A stretch of DNA of 33,008 bases from Pyrinomonadaceae bacterium (GCA_013003215.1 JABDKD010000089.1:1-33008), one strand, 5' to 3'. Numbered from the stretch's first letter, positions 1-8,538 are shown. Numbers and translations are program-made. Notes: a model not told the origin generated them from the sequence alone.

Positions 1-1
1 G

Positions 2-328
2 AAGGAACTTTTGGCGCAGTCAACCAAAGACCCTGCTCTCGTTTTCGGTATTAAGAGTTCAACCAAGACAGCATTTCGATCGGCATGCAAACTTGCTGGT
101 GTTGAAGACTTTGTTTTTCACGATTGCCGGCACACTGCGACCACGAGAATGATAGCCTCAGGATCCCCACATGCTGAAGTGATGAAGATTACTGGCCATA
201 CGCGGCTGAAGACGTTTCTTAGATATCTCAATATTTCGTCAAAGACCTCTTCAAAGGTTGCCGGACGGTTGGATTCTTACCTAGAGCGGGAATCTCCGAA
301 GCAAGATGTGAGCTCGAGTGTCCACTAA
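2..328 (+). CDS. Tyrosine recombinase (phage-type integrase), C-terminal part
   Basis: C-terminal catalytic domain of a tyrosine site-specific recombinase, which cuts and rejoins DNA at att sites to move an integrative element. The frame is open to the left edge, so the gene starts outside the window; the TTG at position 11 is not a credible start. Visible catalytic landmarks are the HxxR motif (HDCRH), the second His/Lys region (GHT) and the Tyr nucleophile in the RYLNI segment, so this end looks intact. It is convergent with the minus-strand mobile-element genes, the usual layout for the end of an integrated element. Family assignment is firm; which att site it uses cannot be seen. Confidence 0.9.
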   Translation, partial: KELLAQSTKDPALVFGIKSSTKTAFRSACKLAGVEDFVFHDCRHTATTRMIASGSPHAEVMKITGHTRLKTFLRYLNISSKTSSKVAGRLDSYLERESPKQDVSSSVH

Positions 329-358
329 TTCAATTCAGTCAAGCGTTTGTGTCAATCT

Positions 359-392
359 CGATTGATTGTCCCCGACATTCAATCGCCTGTTT
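359..392 (+). terminator. Possible terminator hairpin after the integrase
   Basis: A perfect 7-bp inverted repeat (CGATTGA at 359-365, TCAATCG at 379-385) with a 13-nt loop is followed by TTTT at 389-392. The stem is AT-rich and the loop long, so this is only a weak candidate. Its place between two convergent genes supports it. Confidence 0.25.
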
Positions 393-516
393 TGTCTACA
401 AGAGAAGCTAACTTGTTGAGCCACCACCTTTGGGTTTTTGGATGATTCGAACGCGAGCCACTTCAGTTTTGATGCCAGCACACGATCCCTGAAATATCGA
501 TCTCGATGGGTAGCGC

Positions 517-1560
517 CTATGAGTTTTCTCTTGGGTTCGAAATATTGACTTGTTTCCCGCCGTCATTTGCTACATTTACTTGATTCGGATTGTTGATCGT
601 TACTGAGTATCTTCGCAAGTCTCTCAGTTGACGTAAGGTCCTCATGTAGATTCTGTTCCATCGATCGACCATTTTCATCGCATGTTCAAGTGCTTCTTGT
701 TCTTTGACATACGGCAGACACCAACTACCACTTTTCCAGCTCATGCCGACCCCGCTTTCTTTTTTCCATTCCTTCCATTCCTTGTACTCAGGGTGTTCGT
801 CACGAAAACCTGTCTGGGAACGTTTTATGGTCTGTTCCAGCCAATATTGCCATTGAAAGAACGATTGCGTAAGCATATCCACCAGACTTACCTCGATGCC
901 ACCGTTCGGATTCCACTCATCGATAAACGACTCTCGGACGCCGATAAATCGCGCGATATTCCAAACGTCTTTCATATGGCCACACGGGAACGTTATATTT
1001 GATGCGAGATGTCCACTTTCAAATTCATCTCGACCTTCTCGTTTAATCCTCTCCCATAACCTCTCGGCAACCCTCGGAGCAAAGTCATAAAGCGCCTCCA
1101 AATCTGCAAATCTTAAACTTTCAAGTGGCGTGCGCGTTATCGTTTCAAACAACTCTTTTGCTTCTTCAAGATCTTTGCACGCATGGAACGCCTTTTCTCG
1201 CGCTTCTGATGTCGATAACGCGCCACCGTCAGGAGACCGGTAATAAGCGACCCTGCGGATAAATGCTTGGTGCATCTGCCTCAGTAGGGAGCTATACCCA
1301 ATAAACGATTCAAGCGAGTCAATCGGAACGTCAATTCGGAAGTCTTGAGGCTCGAATTCATCAGATTCATATTTGTCAAAAAGCTCTGAGTAAAAATCAG
1401 GAAGCTCTGCCACGGGTTCTTTTTTTGAACCCGTCGATTCGGCCTCAGGAGCGGTTTGCTGGAGATCTGTTTCCGATTCTATGTCCGGATTCAAAGGGTC
1501 TGCAGCGGACGCAGTTTTCAGCTTATGCTTATTTTTGTTTCTTTTCATTTGTTTAGTCAT
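517..1560 (-). CDS. Hypothetical protein of the integrative element
   Basis: About 347 aa, family not recognised. The N-terminal ~60 residues are basic then Glu/Ser/Pro-rich and probably disordered; the rest is helical and rich in Trp and charged residues. The C-terminus ends in a polar Asn/Gln/Val stretch (TINNPNQVNV...KQVNI), a tail type seen on other mobile-element proteins. The frame extends to an ATG at 1620, but ATGs at 1566 and 1560 fit better because they give only a short overlap with the stop of the upstream DUF6788 gene, implying coupled translation. No Shine-Dalgarno sequence helps choose. It is last in a minus-strand series after the primase-helicase and DUF6788 genes. Confidence 0.7.
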   Translation of the reverse strand: MTKQMKRNKNKHKLKTASAADPLNPDIESETDLQQTAPEAESTGSKKEPVAELPDFYSELFDKYESDEFEPQDFRIDVPIDSLESFIGYSSLLRQMHQAFIRRVAYYRSPDGGALSTSEAREKAFHACKDLEEAKELFETITRTPLESLRFADLEALYDFAPRVAERLWERIKREGRDEFESGHLASNITFPCGHMKDVWNIARFIGVRESFIDEWNPNGGIEVSLVDMLTQSFFQWQYWLEQTIKRSQTGFRDEHPEYKEWKEWKKESGVGMSWKSGSWCLPYVKEQEALEHAMKMVDRWNRIYMRTLRQLRDLRRYSVTINNPNQVNVANDGGKQVNISNPRENS

Positions 1561-1918
1561 CTTCATTGTCTTGGCTTTGTGATCGTTGCTTGATTGATTC
1601 AATGGCTTTTGCGTTCTCACATAGGAAGGCTCGTTGTTCCCTTAGTATTTCACTTGAGATTCTCCTCGCCGATCGATCCCGGGTTCTCTTTTGGCGGGCT
1701 TGATTTACTAACTTCTCAAAATCTTTTAGCTCTCCTTTTCGCACATAAAATTTGCAGAGCTTTCCATCTTTGCGAGTGAAAAAATAGTGAGCGACGTGCA
1801 GTCGACCCTTCGCACATTTACAATTCGGCTTTCCGCAACGAACATTTTGCCGGTAAATCCCTCCATTCGTGATTTCAGCGACTGTCTTAGGTAACAAATT
1901 TTGACTTTTTGTATTCAT
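1553..1918 (-). CDS. DUF6788-family protein
   Basis: About 121 aa. The signature is a G-x-YRQ-x-VRCGKPNCKCA block with closely spaced cysteines, then HxxHYFF, GKLCKFYV and a long basic/Gln helix. This matches the small DUF6788-type proteins common on integrative elements, whose function is not established; the Cys cluster suggests metal binding (inference). The frame runs back to 2002, but the ATG at 1918 starts directly before the conserved part and the extra 28 residues look non-coding. It lies ~90 nt downstream of the primase-helicase and overlaps the next gene by a few bases. Confidence 0.75.
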   Translation of the reverse strand: MNTKSQNLLPKTVAEITNGGIYRQNVRCGKPNCKCAKGRLHVAHYFFTRKDGKLCKFYVRKGELKDFEKLVNQARQKRTRDRSARRISSEILREQRAFLCENAKAIESIKQRSQSQDNEDD

Positions 1919-2007
1919 AATTTGATTACAAGGTGTAAAGGGAATCGCAGGAATCGCCGCTGCCTGCAATAGATCGATTGAACAACTTAGCCATTTCGAC
2001 AATTCGG

Positions 2008-4587
2008 CTAATCGCTGCCTGAATCTAGTGTTTCCAATTTCTTAATGTCCCCATTGGCCCCATCGCTACAATTGTTGAAATTATTAGGTTTAACTGGGGA
2101 CAGATGAGCTTTCCGATCTTCGTTGGGGCTAGTAGATGTCCCCACCGGTAAGGTACTGCAGGGCATAGGTTTAACCGATGCAGGCTGACTCGGGGCAGTT
2201 AAATCTGATGGATAGGCTAAACCAAAGTTATCAAAGAGCACCTTCAGACGATCACCATCAAACTCAACTGCCTTCTTATCCCTATATTCGGACTTGCGTT
2301 TCCTGATTTTCCTAGTACGCAAGCCAAGCTTGTTTACTTGCTTTCCGACGTAGATCGAATTAACTTCCCGATCTCTTTCTTTGTTTAGAGATGCGGTAAT
2401 TCTCTCTATTCGTAACTCTTCACAGATTTTCCCCTTCAACGGTGCCCGATCAGAGAATCGCGGTCTCCATTGAGCTCTCTCGCTACCTACTGGATCCTCT
2501 GAAATCTCGAAAAGGATGGATTGAATTGCTTCGACCAATTCACCGTCAAAAGTATTTCTCTTGGACTCATCAAGATTTCGATCTCGTTTTTGCAGCAGCC
2601 TAATAAATTCGCCTTTTAGTTCCTCATCTTCCATTAAGGCATAAACAGGGATGTTGATCTGAATCGATCTCGGTGATAATCCACTTGCCCTCAATTCAGT
2701 TTCGGCATTATCCAGCTTAGATTCGAAATCTATTGAATAGTTTCGTAACCGCCACAAGGTCAGTTTGTTTCTAAGTTTTTGCGATTCCTTCAGAAGTTTG
2801 TGAGTCATGCGGATCGGAATGTCATTTCGCCTGGTTCGCTCCATCTGAATTTCGATAGTTCTGGATCGAAATGCGTCGGAGTCAATCGCCTTGTACGAAC
2901 TGATTATTTTTGGGCAGTACGGATTGAAAAGCTCAGTCTTGAAATTGCCATCGGCGGTCCGGACTTGTCTGGCTATCTGAGCGGTTTGCTGAAAACCTGC
3001 ATTCAAGATTTGAATGACCGCTGCTGTATCATCTGAATTCACTTTACTGTTGAATTCATCTAAGAAAAGCGTTGGGCTGAATCTGTCAACGATTCTGAAC
3101 ATATTTGCAGCTGTTGGATTCACCAAAGCGAGGCCCCGACGGGCAGCAAGACAAATTACAAGACCAAATCGGGTCTTTCCGCTCCCCAGATCACCTGTCG
3201 CGTTTATATACGAGAGTTCCATCACCTTATCCGCAATATACGTGAAAACGATGTAAAGCGCTGCCAGCTTCAAATAGAGAGGTTTCAGATCGACGAAGTG
3301 AGAAAGGTATTCAGATATTTCTGCGAGCAACTCACTATCACTACCATACTCTTCTAGTTTGCCTGCCAGGTAGATACCGCCAATTTCTGCCTGTAAGAGC
3401 TCGTCGATAAAAGGTTCATATTTCGTGCCATCCTTATCGGTCACACTTTCAACGATCTCGAAAGAGTCAGTTTCGGGATCGTAGAATGCGAAGCCAGGCT
3501 TGATCTGCTCAACGAGCTTTCCGTTGCTGAGTTTCTCAAATGACGACGTAACGGTTTCAGTTGCAGTATTTGGAGAGGGTGTTGAATCAAGTGTATCGGA
3601 TCTTTCGGCTAGTCTGAGTAGCGCCCGCGAAATCTCGATTCGTTCCTGATTCGTATAATCCAGCTTTCGGACATACTTCGCTCTCTTTTCGGAATCGCTC
3701 ACATCAAACGAGTGAATCTCAATTGCCTCGCCGTCCTGATTTCTTGCAGTGACCTTGCATTTCTTCCTCACATCCGGACATATCTCCAATGCCAGTCTGC
3801 CGTCCAACACGACCTCCTTGATCTGATCGACATGGAACGGGTAACTTGATTTCAGAAGGTCAAGTCCTTTTTGAATCGCAGTGTGCGTGTTAGATTTCTC
3901 TTGCCATTTGCCAAGGAGGTCATCGATTCCATTCACGCCGGCGCTAGGAGGGATATCCACAAAAGCAACTCTTGCCCCACGCTCCACGAGCATTTTGGCC
4001 AGTCTGTCGCGAGCTGCGTAAACACTTTGATTAGTAGCGACGTTTGCGTCAAATAGGATCGACACGTCGCGTCCATTCCATTCGATCAACTGGAAGTCGG
4101 GGATTACACAAGACACTCCTTCGGAATTTTTCCCCTTCCAATTCCATACTCCAATTACTCCAAGAGCCAGGAATCGAGGTTTCGCAGTGCCAATACCCGA
4201 AAACCTATGAAGGGCTAGGACTTTCTTCACTCCCTCTGTGACTATGATCGGCAAGGTGATGTCTTCTAAATCCGAACGTTCAATGTCAGGCGGGAAGTAG
4301 AGAATATTCCGGCTGCCTTTTGGGAGCAAGTACTTCCGACCTTCCTTTGTTACATCAGGTCGCAATTGATACAAGCGGGGGGAAGTAGCTTCCGGCAAGT
4401 AATACGGAAACGCGAGACCGCCGAATCTCTGATTGTGCGAGGCCTCGTATCCAAGTAAGTCCGCCCCTTCGTTGTCGTTCACTCTAAAAAGACTAGCTTT
4501 CTTAGCTAGCGATTCGGTAATGAATGTGCTTGCCAGATTGTTTAGGTCTGCGTCCGTCAGCGGGCTCTTGTTTACAACAAATGTCAT
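2008..4587 (-). CDS. DUF3854-type primase-helicase of an integrative element
   Basis: An 859-aa replication-type protein. The N-terminal third resembles DUF3854, a Toprim-like primase domain: TEG with Glu118, an acidic LFDAN around Asp180 and a GIDDLL motif near 220-225. A ~180-residue linker follows. The C-terminal half is an AAA/helicase-like ATPase with Walker A GDLGSGKT (465-472) and Walker B LFLDEF (507-512), then a basic C-terminal region. Such proteins drive replication of integrative elements and phage satellites; that role is inferred from architecture. The start ATG at 4587 has an AGGGGGG-like ribosome-binding site. The excisionase-like gene ends 12 nt upstream, suggesting one operon. 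Confidence 0.8.
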   Translation of the reverse strand: MTFVVNKSPLTDADLNNLASTFITESLAKKASLFRVNDNEGADLLGYEASHNQRFGGLAFPYYLPEATSPRLYQLRPDVTKEGRKYLLPKGSRNILYFPPDIERSDLEDITLPIIVTEGVKKVLALHRFSGIGTAKPRFLALGVIGVWNWKGKNSEGVSCVIPDFQLIEWNGRDVSILFDANVATNQSVYAARDRLAKMLVERGARVAFVDIPPSAGVNGIDDLLGKWQEKSNTHTAIQKGLDLLKSSYPFHVDQIKEVVLDGRLALEICPDVRKKCKVTARNQDGEAIEIHSFDVSDSEKRAKYVRKLDYTNQERIEISRALLRLAERSDTLDSTPSPNTATETVTSSFEKLSNGKLVEQIKPGFAFYDPETDSFEIVESVTDKDGTKYEPFIDELLQAEIGGIYLAGKLEEYGSDSELLAEISEYLSHFVDLKPLYLKLAALYIVFTYIADKVMELSYINATGDLGSGKTRFGLVICLAARRGLALVNPTAANMFRIVDRFSPTLFLDEFNSKVNSDDTAAVIQILNAGFQQTAQIARQVRTADGNFKTELFNPYCPKIISSYKAIDSDAFRSRTIEIQMERTRRNDIPIRMTHKLLKESQKLRNKLTLWRLRNYSIDFESKLDNAETELRASGLSPRSIQINIPVYALMEDEELKGEFIRLLQKRDRNLDESKRNTFDGELVEAIQSILFEISEDPVGSERAQWRPRFSDRAPLKGKICEELRIERITASLNKERDREVNSIYVGKQVNKLGLRTRKIRKRKSEYRDKKAVEFDGDRLKVLFDNFGLAYPSDLTAPSQPASVKPMPCSTLPVGTSTSPNEDRKAHLSPVKPNNFNNCSDGANGDIKKLETLDSGSD

Positions 4588-4599
4588 CGTTTAGCCCCC

Positions 4600-4818
4600 C
4601 TATTTTTCACACTTCACCAGAAATGGAAACAGGTGCTTCTCTTTCGAATAAAGAACGCGCACTCCAATGCGAAAGTAGTTTATTTCTCCTTTTTTTCTTT
4701 TCCGGAGCAGTGTAATTCGAGAGATGCCCAGAAAATGAGCCGCATCTTTTTCATTGAGTAGCGGCTCATTGATATTCATGGACTTCATGGCATGTGTATC
4801 GTTATCGTTTGTATTCAT
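4600..4818 (-). CDS. Excisionase-like helix-turn-helix protein
   Basis: A 72-aa protein with an HTH_17/MerR-type winged helix: LLNEKDAAHFLGISRITLLRKRKKGEI...RIGVRVLYSKE. This is the fold of recombination directionality factors (Xis) and small element regulators. The start could be ATG 4818 or the ATG at 4788; the first ten residues are not conserved-looking and neither start has a clear ribosome-binding site. It sits just upstream of the primase-helicase, the common order xis then replication gene, and it would be the partner of the integrase at the left edge (inference). Confidence 0.8.
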   Translation of the reverse strand: MNTNDNDTHAMKSMNINEPLLNEKDAAHFLGISRITLLRKRKKGEINYFRIGVRVLYSKEKHLFPFLVKCEK

Positions 4819-4881
4819 ACGAACGATTCTATAACCATGGTGAAGGAATAAATTCTTTGATTCTGAATGAGGTAAGAGCGA

Positions 4882-6396
4882 TTAACGAAAAGTTTTTTCC
4901 GGATTCAGGAGTCTATTCCGGTATTCAATTAGAGTCCGATTCTGCCAGACGGGCGCGCTGCCTGTGCGTTTTCTCACGGGTAGGTCGTATTCTTCAAGCG
5001 ATACGAAGGCTTTGCGAACTGTAGATTCGTCCATACCTTTCTCGCCCCCAAGTCTAAGGGCCTCGATTGTTTGACCATAATCGGCATTTTCTACATTTGA
5101 ATAAAGTAGCCAATCTATTCGGTCGAAATTTGGAGGTCTCCCCGCCCGCGAATCGTAGTACTTACCTATTTTGGGGAGCAACTTCTCAAGATATTCTTTA
5201 ATATGCTTACGGAGGGATGCGATCGTTGCTTCTCTTTCTTGGGCAATCTCTTTGAACAGGTAAAAATCATTGAGATATTCGCAGAAGTCTTTGGCCGGAT
5301 CGCGCGTTCCATCCGAATATGAGCTTAATTTGGCAATTCGATCAGACGCCGCATCAAGAATATCGTCGGCAATTTTGTAATGCCGATTCTTTTCCAAATG
5401 TCCACTGAATCTCTCGATTTCAGACTCTTCGTAACTAGTAGGAGATTCAAATAAGGAGAAGGCCTCAGCTTCCCAAATACTGCGATTCATTGTCGTTTTT
5501 TCTTTTCCCTCACAACCATTCTTGGGGCCATAAGAAAATGGTTTCGGACTGGGAATGTCATCGCGGTAAATACCCTCGCAAAACTCGACTCCAAATAGCT
5601 CACGTTGAAGCTCTTGAGGCAAATAAATGAGTGAGCCGACATCCGCTATGATCCCTTGTACCCCGTTGAGCAACATAAAAAAGAACGATCGACGCAGCCA
5701 ATCCTTTTGGAGATAGTATTTCGCAAGCCAATCGTGAAATTTCTCATAAAACACCCAAAACGCCTCAAGCGTTCTTTTGATTTCCGGCTTTTCAAATACC
5801 TTTGTCTTCTCAATCAGGATATCGACCTGATCACGAGCCTCACTCCATATCTGTGTGTCGGTGATATTTACATTTCGTTCGCAATAATGCGATCGAAGAA
5901 TGTTTTCGTGTTCCTGCTGACATTTGCGGAGGAGCGCCTCCGTCTCCTTAAGATATCTGTGAAGACCATCATTTCTGATTCTAGATCGCAGTTTTGCAAT
6001 TCTTCTAATCAGTGATGATTCGAACATGACCCTATAGTGCTTCTCGTTGCCCTCGTTCGTGTGCCCAGTAGGCATGGAAACGAACTCAGGGAGATCTGTC
6101 TCGCGTCGGTAGTACCTAAGACGGTAGTGGTGAAGATGAAATTCTGCGAGCAATTTTTCTGGAGGGAGCAAAAACAACCGGTCGAACTCACCGGCATTAT
6201 TATAAATCTGCAGGTTCATTTCTTGGGAGCTTCCGAATACAGATTCGCTTAGAGGCAACAGATCTTTCAGGTCCTTAATTGCATCGGGGTATTTCCGGAC
6301 AAGCCGATGGATGAACTCCAATTGAACACGATACAGTTCCACCTCGAACGCGCGGAATCCGGATCTATTGACTCTCTTCTTGGGTTTTGCTCTCAT
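4882..6396 (-). CDS. Hypothetical 504-aa protein with C-terminal winged-helix-like region
   Basis: Not recognised. The protein is largely helical and rich in Arg, Glu and aromatic residues, with no signal peptide and no membrane segments apart from one hydrophobic patch (FFFMLLNGVQGIIADVGSLIYL). The C-terminal ~75 residues (GQTIEALRLGGEKGMDESTVRKAFVSLEEYDLPVRKR) look like a winged-helix DNA-binding domain, so a replication-initiator or regulatory role is possible but unproven. It starts at ATG 6396, 63 nt before the excisionase-like gene on the same strand. A 15-nt element in its leader recurs in the leader of the divergent reverse transcriptase. Confidence 0.7.
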   Translation of the reverse strand: MRAKPKKRVNRSGFRAFEVELYRVQLEFIHRLVRKYPDAIKDLKDLLPLSESVFGSSQEMNLQIYNNAGEFDRLFLLPPEKLLAEFHLHHYRLRYYRRETDLPEFVSMPTGHTNEGNEKHYRVMFESSLIRRIAKLRSRIRNDGLHRYLKETEALLRKCQQEHENILRSHYCERNVNITDTQIWSEARDQVDILIEKTKVFEKPEIKRTLEAFWVFYEKFHDWLAKYYLQKDWLRRSFFFMLLNGVQGIIADVGSLIYLPQELQRELFGVEFCEGIYRDDIPSPKPFSYGPKNGCEGKEKTTMNRSIWEAEAFSLFESPTSYEESEIERFSGHLEKNRHYKIADDILDAASDRIAKLSSYSDGTRDPAKDFCEYLNDFYLFKEIAQEREATIASLRKHIKEYLEKLLPKIGKYYDSRAGRPPNFDRIDWLLYSNVENADYGQTIEALRLGGEKGMDESTVRKAFVSLEEYDLPVRKRTGSAPVWQNRTLIEYRNRLLNPEKTFR

Positions 6397-6420
6397 TTCT
6401 AACCAATTCGTAACAATTTG

Positions 6421-6436
6421 GGAATTCGTGAAACCG
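6421..6436 (-). promoter_or_regulatory. Shared leader element, copy 1 (before the 504-aa gene)
   Basis: Read on the minus strand this is CGGTTTCACGAATTCC, ending ~24 nt before ATG 6396. The same element with one extra T occurs at 7004-7019 on the plus strand, ~22 nt before the RT start codon. Equal placement in front of two divergent genes suggests a common operator or leader motif rather than chance. Confidence 0.45.
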
Positions 6437-6623
6437 TAATATTGCGATATTGGATCTCAAGGCGTGCAGCATCATCCGATATTCTCTAGCAACGGAACAT
6501 CGCACGGAGCATTCCCTGACTACGACATCTAACTATATGAGATGTTAGTTGATGATACCCGATGATTCCAGGGTAACTGCGAACGACCTGCCCGCGTTCT
6601 TACCACGCTTGGGCGGTTGTACC

Positions 6624-6633
6624 GGGGGGGGGG
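6624..6633. repeat. G10 homopolymer
   Basis: Ten consecutive G residues, preceded by ACC, about 410 nt upstream of the RT. No other G or C run of this length was noticed in the window. It could be a slippage tract, a structured-RNA element, or an assembly artefact. Confidence 0.9.
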
Positions 6634-6709
6634 TGAATAATGAACAAACGACATTTAGCGACTCCCGAAGGGGCATATATTGGAGTCGTACCTGTGGAGT
6701 TAATTCAAT

Positions 6710-6752
6710 CAACAACTTGCCCGACTCATCGATTCGGGCTTTTGTTGCTTTT
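6710..6752 (+). terminator. Terminator-like hairpin upstream of the reverse transcriptase
   Basis: CAACAA (6710-6715) pairs with TTGTTG (6742-6747), and GCCCGA (6719-6724) pairs with TCGGGC (6734-6739). This gives 12 bp interrupted by a small internal loop, with a 9-nt apical loop, followed by CTTTT at 6748-6752. It fits an intrinsic terminator, or the 3' end of a short RNA made upstream of the RT. Confidence 0.45.
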
Positions 6753-6980
6753 CTCGATATTTTCCTCTAACGGTTCTGATTTCTTGGATTGATTCACGGG
6801 GATGGTTTTCGTATTGACTGGCGTACTCATATTCGTTTTCGATGAACTAAAAAGATGACTGCAAATGTCCTGAAATATCTATGGTCAGCGTAAGCGTCAT
6901 TGGAGTAGAATTTGGTACTTCGTGTTATATTGTCTCAACCCCAAGATTGACTCCCATAACGAGTTGAATCAACCAAATCG

Positions 6981-7007
6981 ACCGAACATCGCAATGTTGT
7001 GATCGGT
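6981..7007 (+). other. Small hairpin in the RT leader
   Basis: ACCGA (6981-6985) pairs with TCGGT (7003-7007) and AACAT (6986-6990... inner arm) pairs with ATGTT around a short CGCA-type loop, leaving a 4-nt bulge on the 3' side; TTTT follows from within the 3' arm. It directly overlaps the start of the shared leader element (7004-7019), so it could be part of a regulatory fold. Significance is uncertain. Confidence 0.3.
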
Positions 7008-7019
7008 TTTCACGAATTC
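7004..7019 (+). promoter_or_regulatory. Shared leader element, copy 2 (before the RT gene)
   Basis: CGGTTTTCACGAATTC on the plus strand, 22 nt before ATG 7042. It differs from the minus-strand copy at 6421-6436 by one additional T. It precedes the ribosome-binding site (GGGAAGGAG) of the RT gene. Confidence 0.45.
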
Positions 7020-7041
7020 GTTAACAGGGAAGGAGTGGACC

Positions 7042-8538
7042 ATGAAACGACTTGTCGATGTCACTGAAGAAGAAGCTCGCCAGCATTTTTTGAAGGCAAG
7101 TAGCTACTTCAACAACGACCTGCCAAGCTACATTAGCTTTGAGCCAGTACTAAAAAATGTGGCAAAAGTATTGGGCGGTAAAGAATATGCTTCCTTCCAG
7201 AGTGCACATCCCAAAGAGATAGAGGGGGTCAATTACAACTTCATCGCGAACAAGGATGGTCGATTTGCATGGCGCCCCTTTGAGCTAATTCACCCAGCAA
7301 TATACGTTTCTCTAGTCGATACCATCTGTTCAACGGAGCACTGGAAGCGATTACAGGAGCGCCTAAAAGAGCTGGGACAGGGCGTCGTGGAGTGCTGTAG
7401 CATTCCGGTGATATCCACGGATCAGAACTCCGATACAGCTGCACAAGTTAGAAGTTGGTGGCAACGAATTGAGCAACGCTCGCTCGCTTACTCACTCGAA
7501 TATGACCACTTGCTCCATACTGATGTCACGGACTGCTACGGGTCGCTCTATACTCACAGTATCGTATGGGCAATACACGGATATCATGATGGAAAGAGAA
7601 AAAAGGATGTTAGGTCACTATTAGGGAACAAGATCGACGCCCACATCCGGGCAGGAAGATCCGGTCAAACCAATGGCATAGCTCAAGGGTCTGTCCTCAT
7701 GGACTTTATTGCGGAACTTGTTCTCGCTTATGTGGATTCCGAGATTGACAAGATTCTCAAAAGCCCCTCGGACGTTAAGATCCTACGATACAGAGACGAC
7801 TATCGGATCTTCGCACATAGCGACAATCGTGCAGAGGAAGTTCTAAAGGTGGTAAGCGATGCGCTTCGGGGTGTGGGTATGCGCTTGGGGGTGTCCAAAA
7901 CGATTGCCAGCCGAAACGTGGTGGCTGGCTCCATAAAGCCCGACAAACTTGCCGGTATCGAGCTTCGAGGCTTAGGTGAAGCGAATGCTAAGACGATTCA
8001 GAAGCAACTTCTCAGGCTTCACGCCTTTGGAATGCGTTTCCCCAACAGCGGAGCGCTTAAGCGATTAGTTTCCGAACTGCACTCTAAGGTTTCTCAGCAA
8101 AATGATGATCTCGAGGACCTTAACGTGCAGATCGCAATAGCTACAGATATCGCGGTTGTTTCGCCTGCCACATTTCCAGCAGTGGCAGGCATTCTGAGCT
8201 TCCTTGTCGCTAAGGCTCCGACACCTAAGAAACAAGAGCTCTGGGATCTTGTGCGTCAAAAGATGAAAAGGGTCCCGTACAATGAATATCTGGAAGTCTG
8301 GCTCCAGCGCGTAATACTCCCCAAGGCCGTGGGGCTGAGGTTCGACAGCAAAGAACCTTTATGTAAGATCGTCAATGGGCAGGTAGCAGAACTCTGGAAT
8401 AACTCGTGGATCTCAAGTAAAAAGCTAATCTCTGCAGTTGATGTGTCACAAATCGTCGTAGGGGCTGCAGACGATTCGGAGGAAACCGTTAAGCCCGCCG
8501 AAGTCGAACTCTTCACTCAAAATGCTTGGGCCTATTGA
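7042..8538 (+). CDS. Reverse transcriptase, Unknown Group/DRT-like (candidate anti-phage RT)
   Basis: A 498-aa RNA-directed DNA polymerase. Motif A is TDVTDCYGSLYTHSIVWAIHG-like with Asp161; motif B region is GQTNGIAQGS (~208-217); motif C is YRDD (250-253) followed by YRIF, so all three catalytic aspartates are present. The N-terminal 140 residues (SYFNNDLPSY, FAWRPFELIHPAIYVSLV) and a ~190-residue helical C-terminal extension replace the thumb/maturase domains of group II intron RTs, and no intron structure or endonuclease is seen. This architecture matches stand-alone defence RTs (UG/DRT groups); the exact subgroup cannot be fixed by eye. The start ATG 7042 has a strong GGGAAGGAG site. Two further ORFs follow on the same strand, next to a Shango-like operon. 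Confidence 0.85.
   Translation: MKRLVDVTEEEARQHFLKASSYFNNDLPSYISFEPVLKNVAKVLGGKEYASFQSAHPKEIEGVNYNFIANKDGRFAWRPFELIHPAIYVSLVDTICSTEHWKRLQERLKELGQGVVECCSIPVISTDQNSDTAAQVRSWWQRIEQRSLAYSLEYDHLLHTDVTDCYGSLYTHSIVWAIHGYHDGKRKKDVRSLLGNKIDAHIRAGRSGQTNGIAQGSVLMDFIAELVLAYVDSEIDKILKSPSDVKILRYRDDYRIFAHSDNRAEEVLKVVSDALRGVGMRLGVSKTIASRNVVAGSIKPDKLAGIELRGLGEANAKTIQKQLLRLHAFGMRFPNSGALKRLVSELHSKVSQQNDDLEDLNVQIAIATDIAVVSPATFPAVAGILSFLVAKAPTPKKQELWDLVRQKMKRVPYNEYLEVWLQRVILPKAVGLRFDSKEPLCKIVNGQVAELWNNSWISSKKLISAVDVSQIVVGAADDSEETVKPAEVELFTQNAWAY

Larger units (their letters stand above)
6397..7041. other. Gene-free 645-nt region between divergent genes
   Basis: No convincing protein gene on either strand. It holds the two copies of the shared leader element, a G10 run at 6624-6633, a 12-bp hairpin followed by a short T-run at 6710-6752, and a smaller hairpin at 6981-7007. 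A 50-codon reading frame (ATG 6640 to TGA 6792, with the G-run as possible ribosome-binding site) and a 73-codon frame (6549-6770) exist, but neither resembles a known protein. The length and structure are compatible with a non-coding RNA accompanying the RT, as is known for several DRT systems; this is inference. Confidence 0.6.

Noticed and set aside
329..516. tRNA gene or att core next to the integrase
   Set aside because: No cloverleaf or CCA-type 3' end, and no direct repeat of this segment was found by eye at 14.85-16.3 kb.
6549..6770. 73-codon plus-strand frame through the G10 tract
   Set aside because: No ribosome-binding site or family resemblance; its Gly run is just the G tract.
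6640..6792. 50-codon frame after the G10 tract
   Set aside because: The G-run could act as a ribosome-binding site, but the composition is not protein-like and a strong hairpin lies within it; kept only as an alternative.
7042..8538. Group II intron or retron
   Set aside because: No maturase or endonuclease domain, no intron domain V-like structure was seen, and no recognisable msr-msd fold; the 645-nt spacer is much longer than usual retron RNAs.
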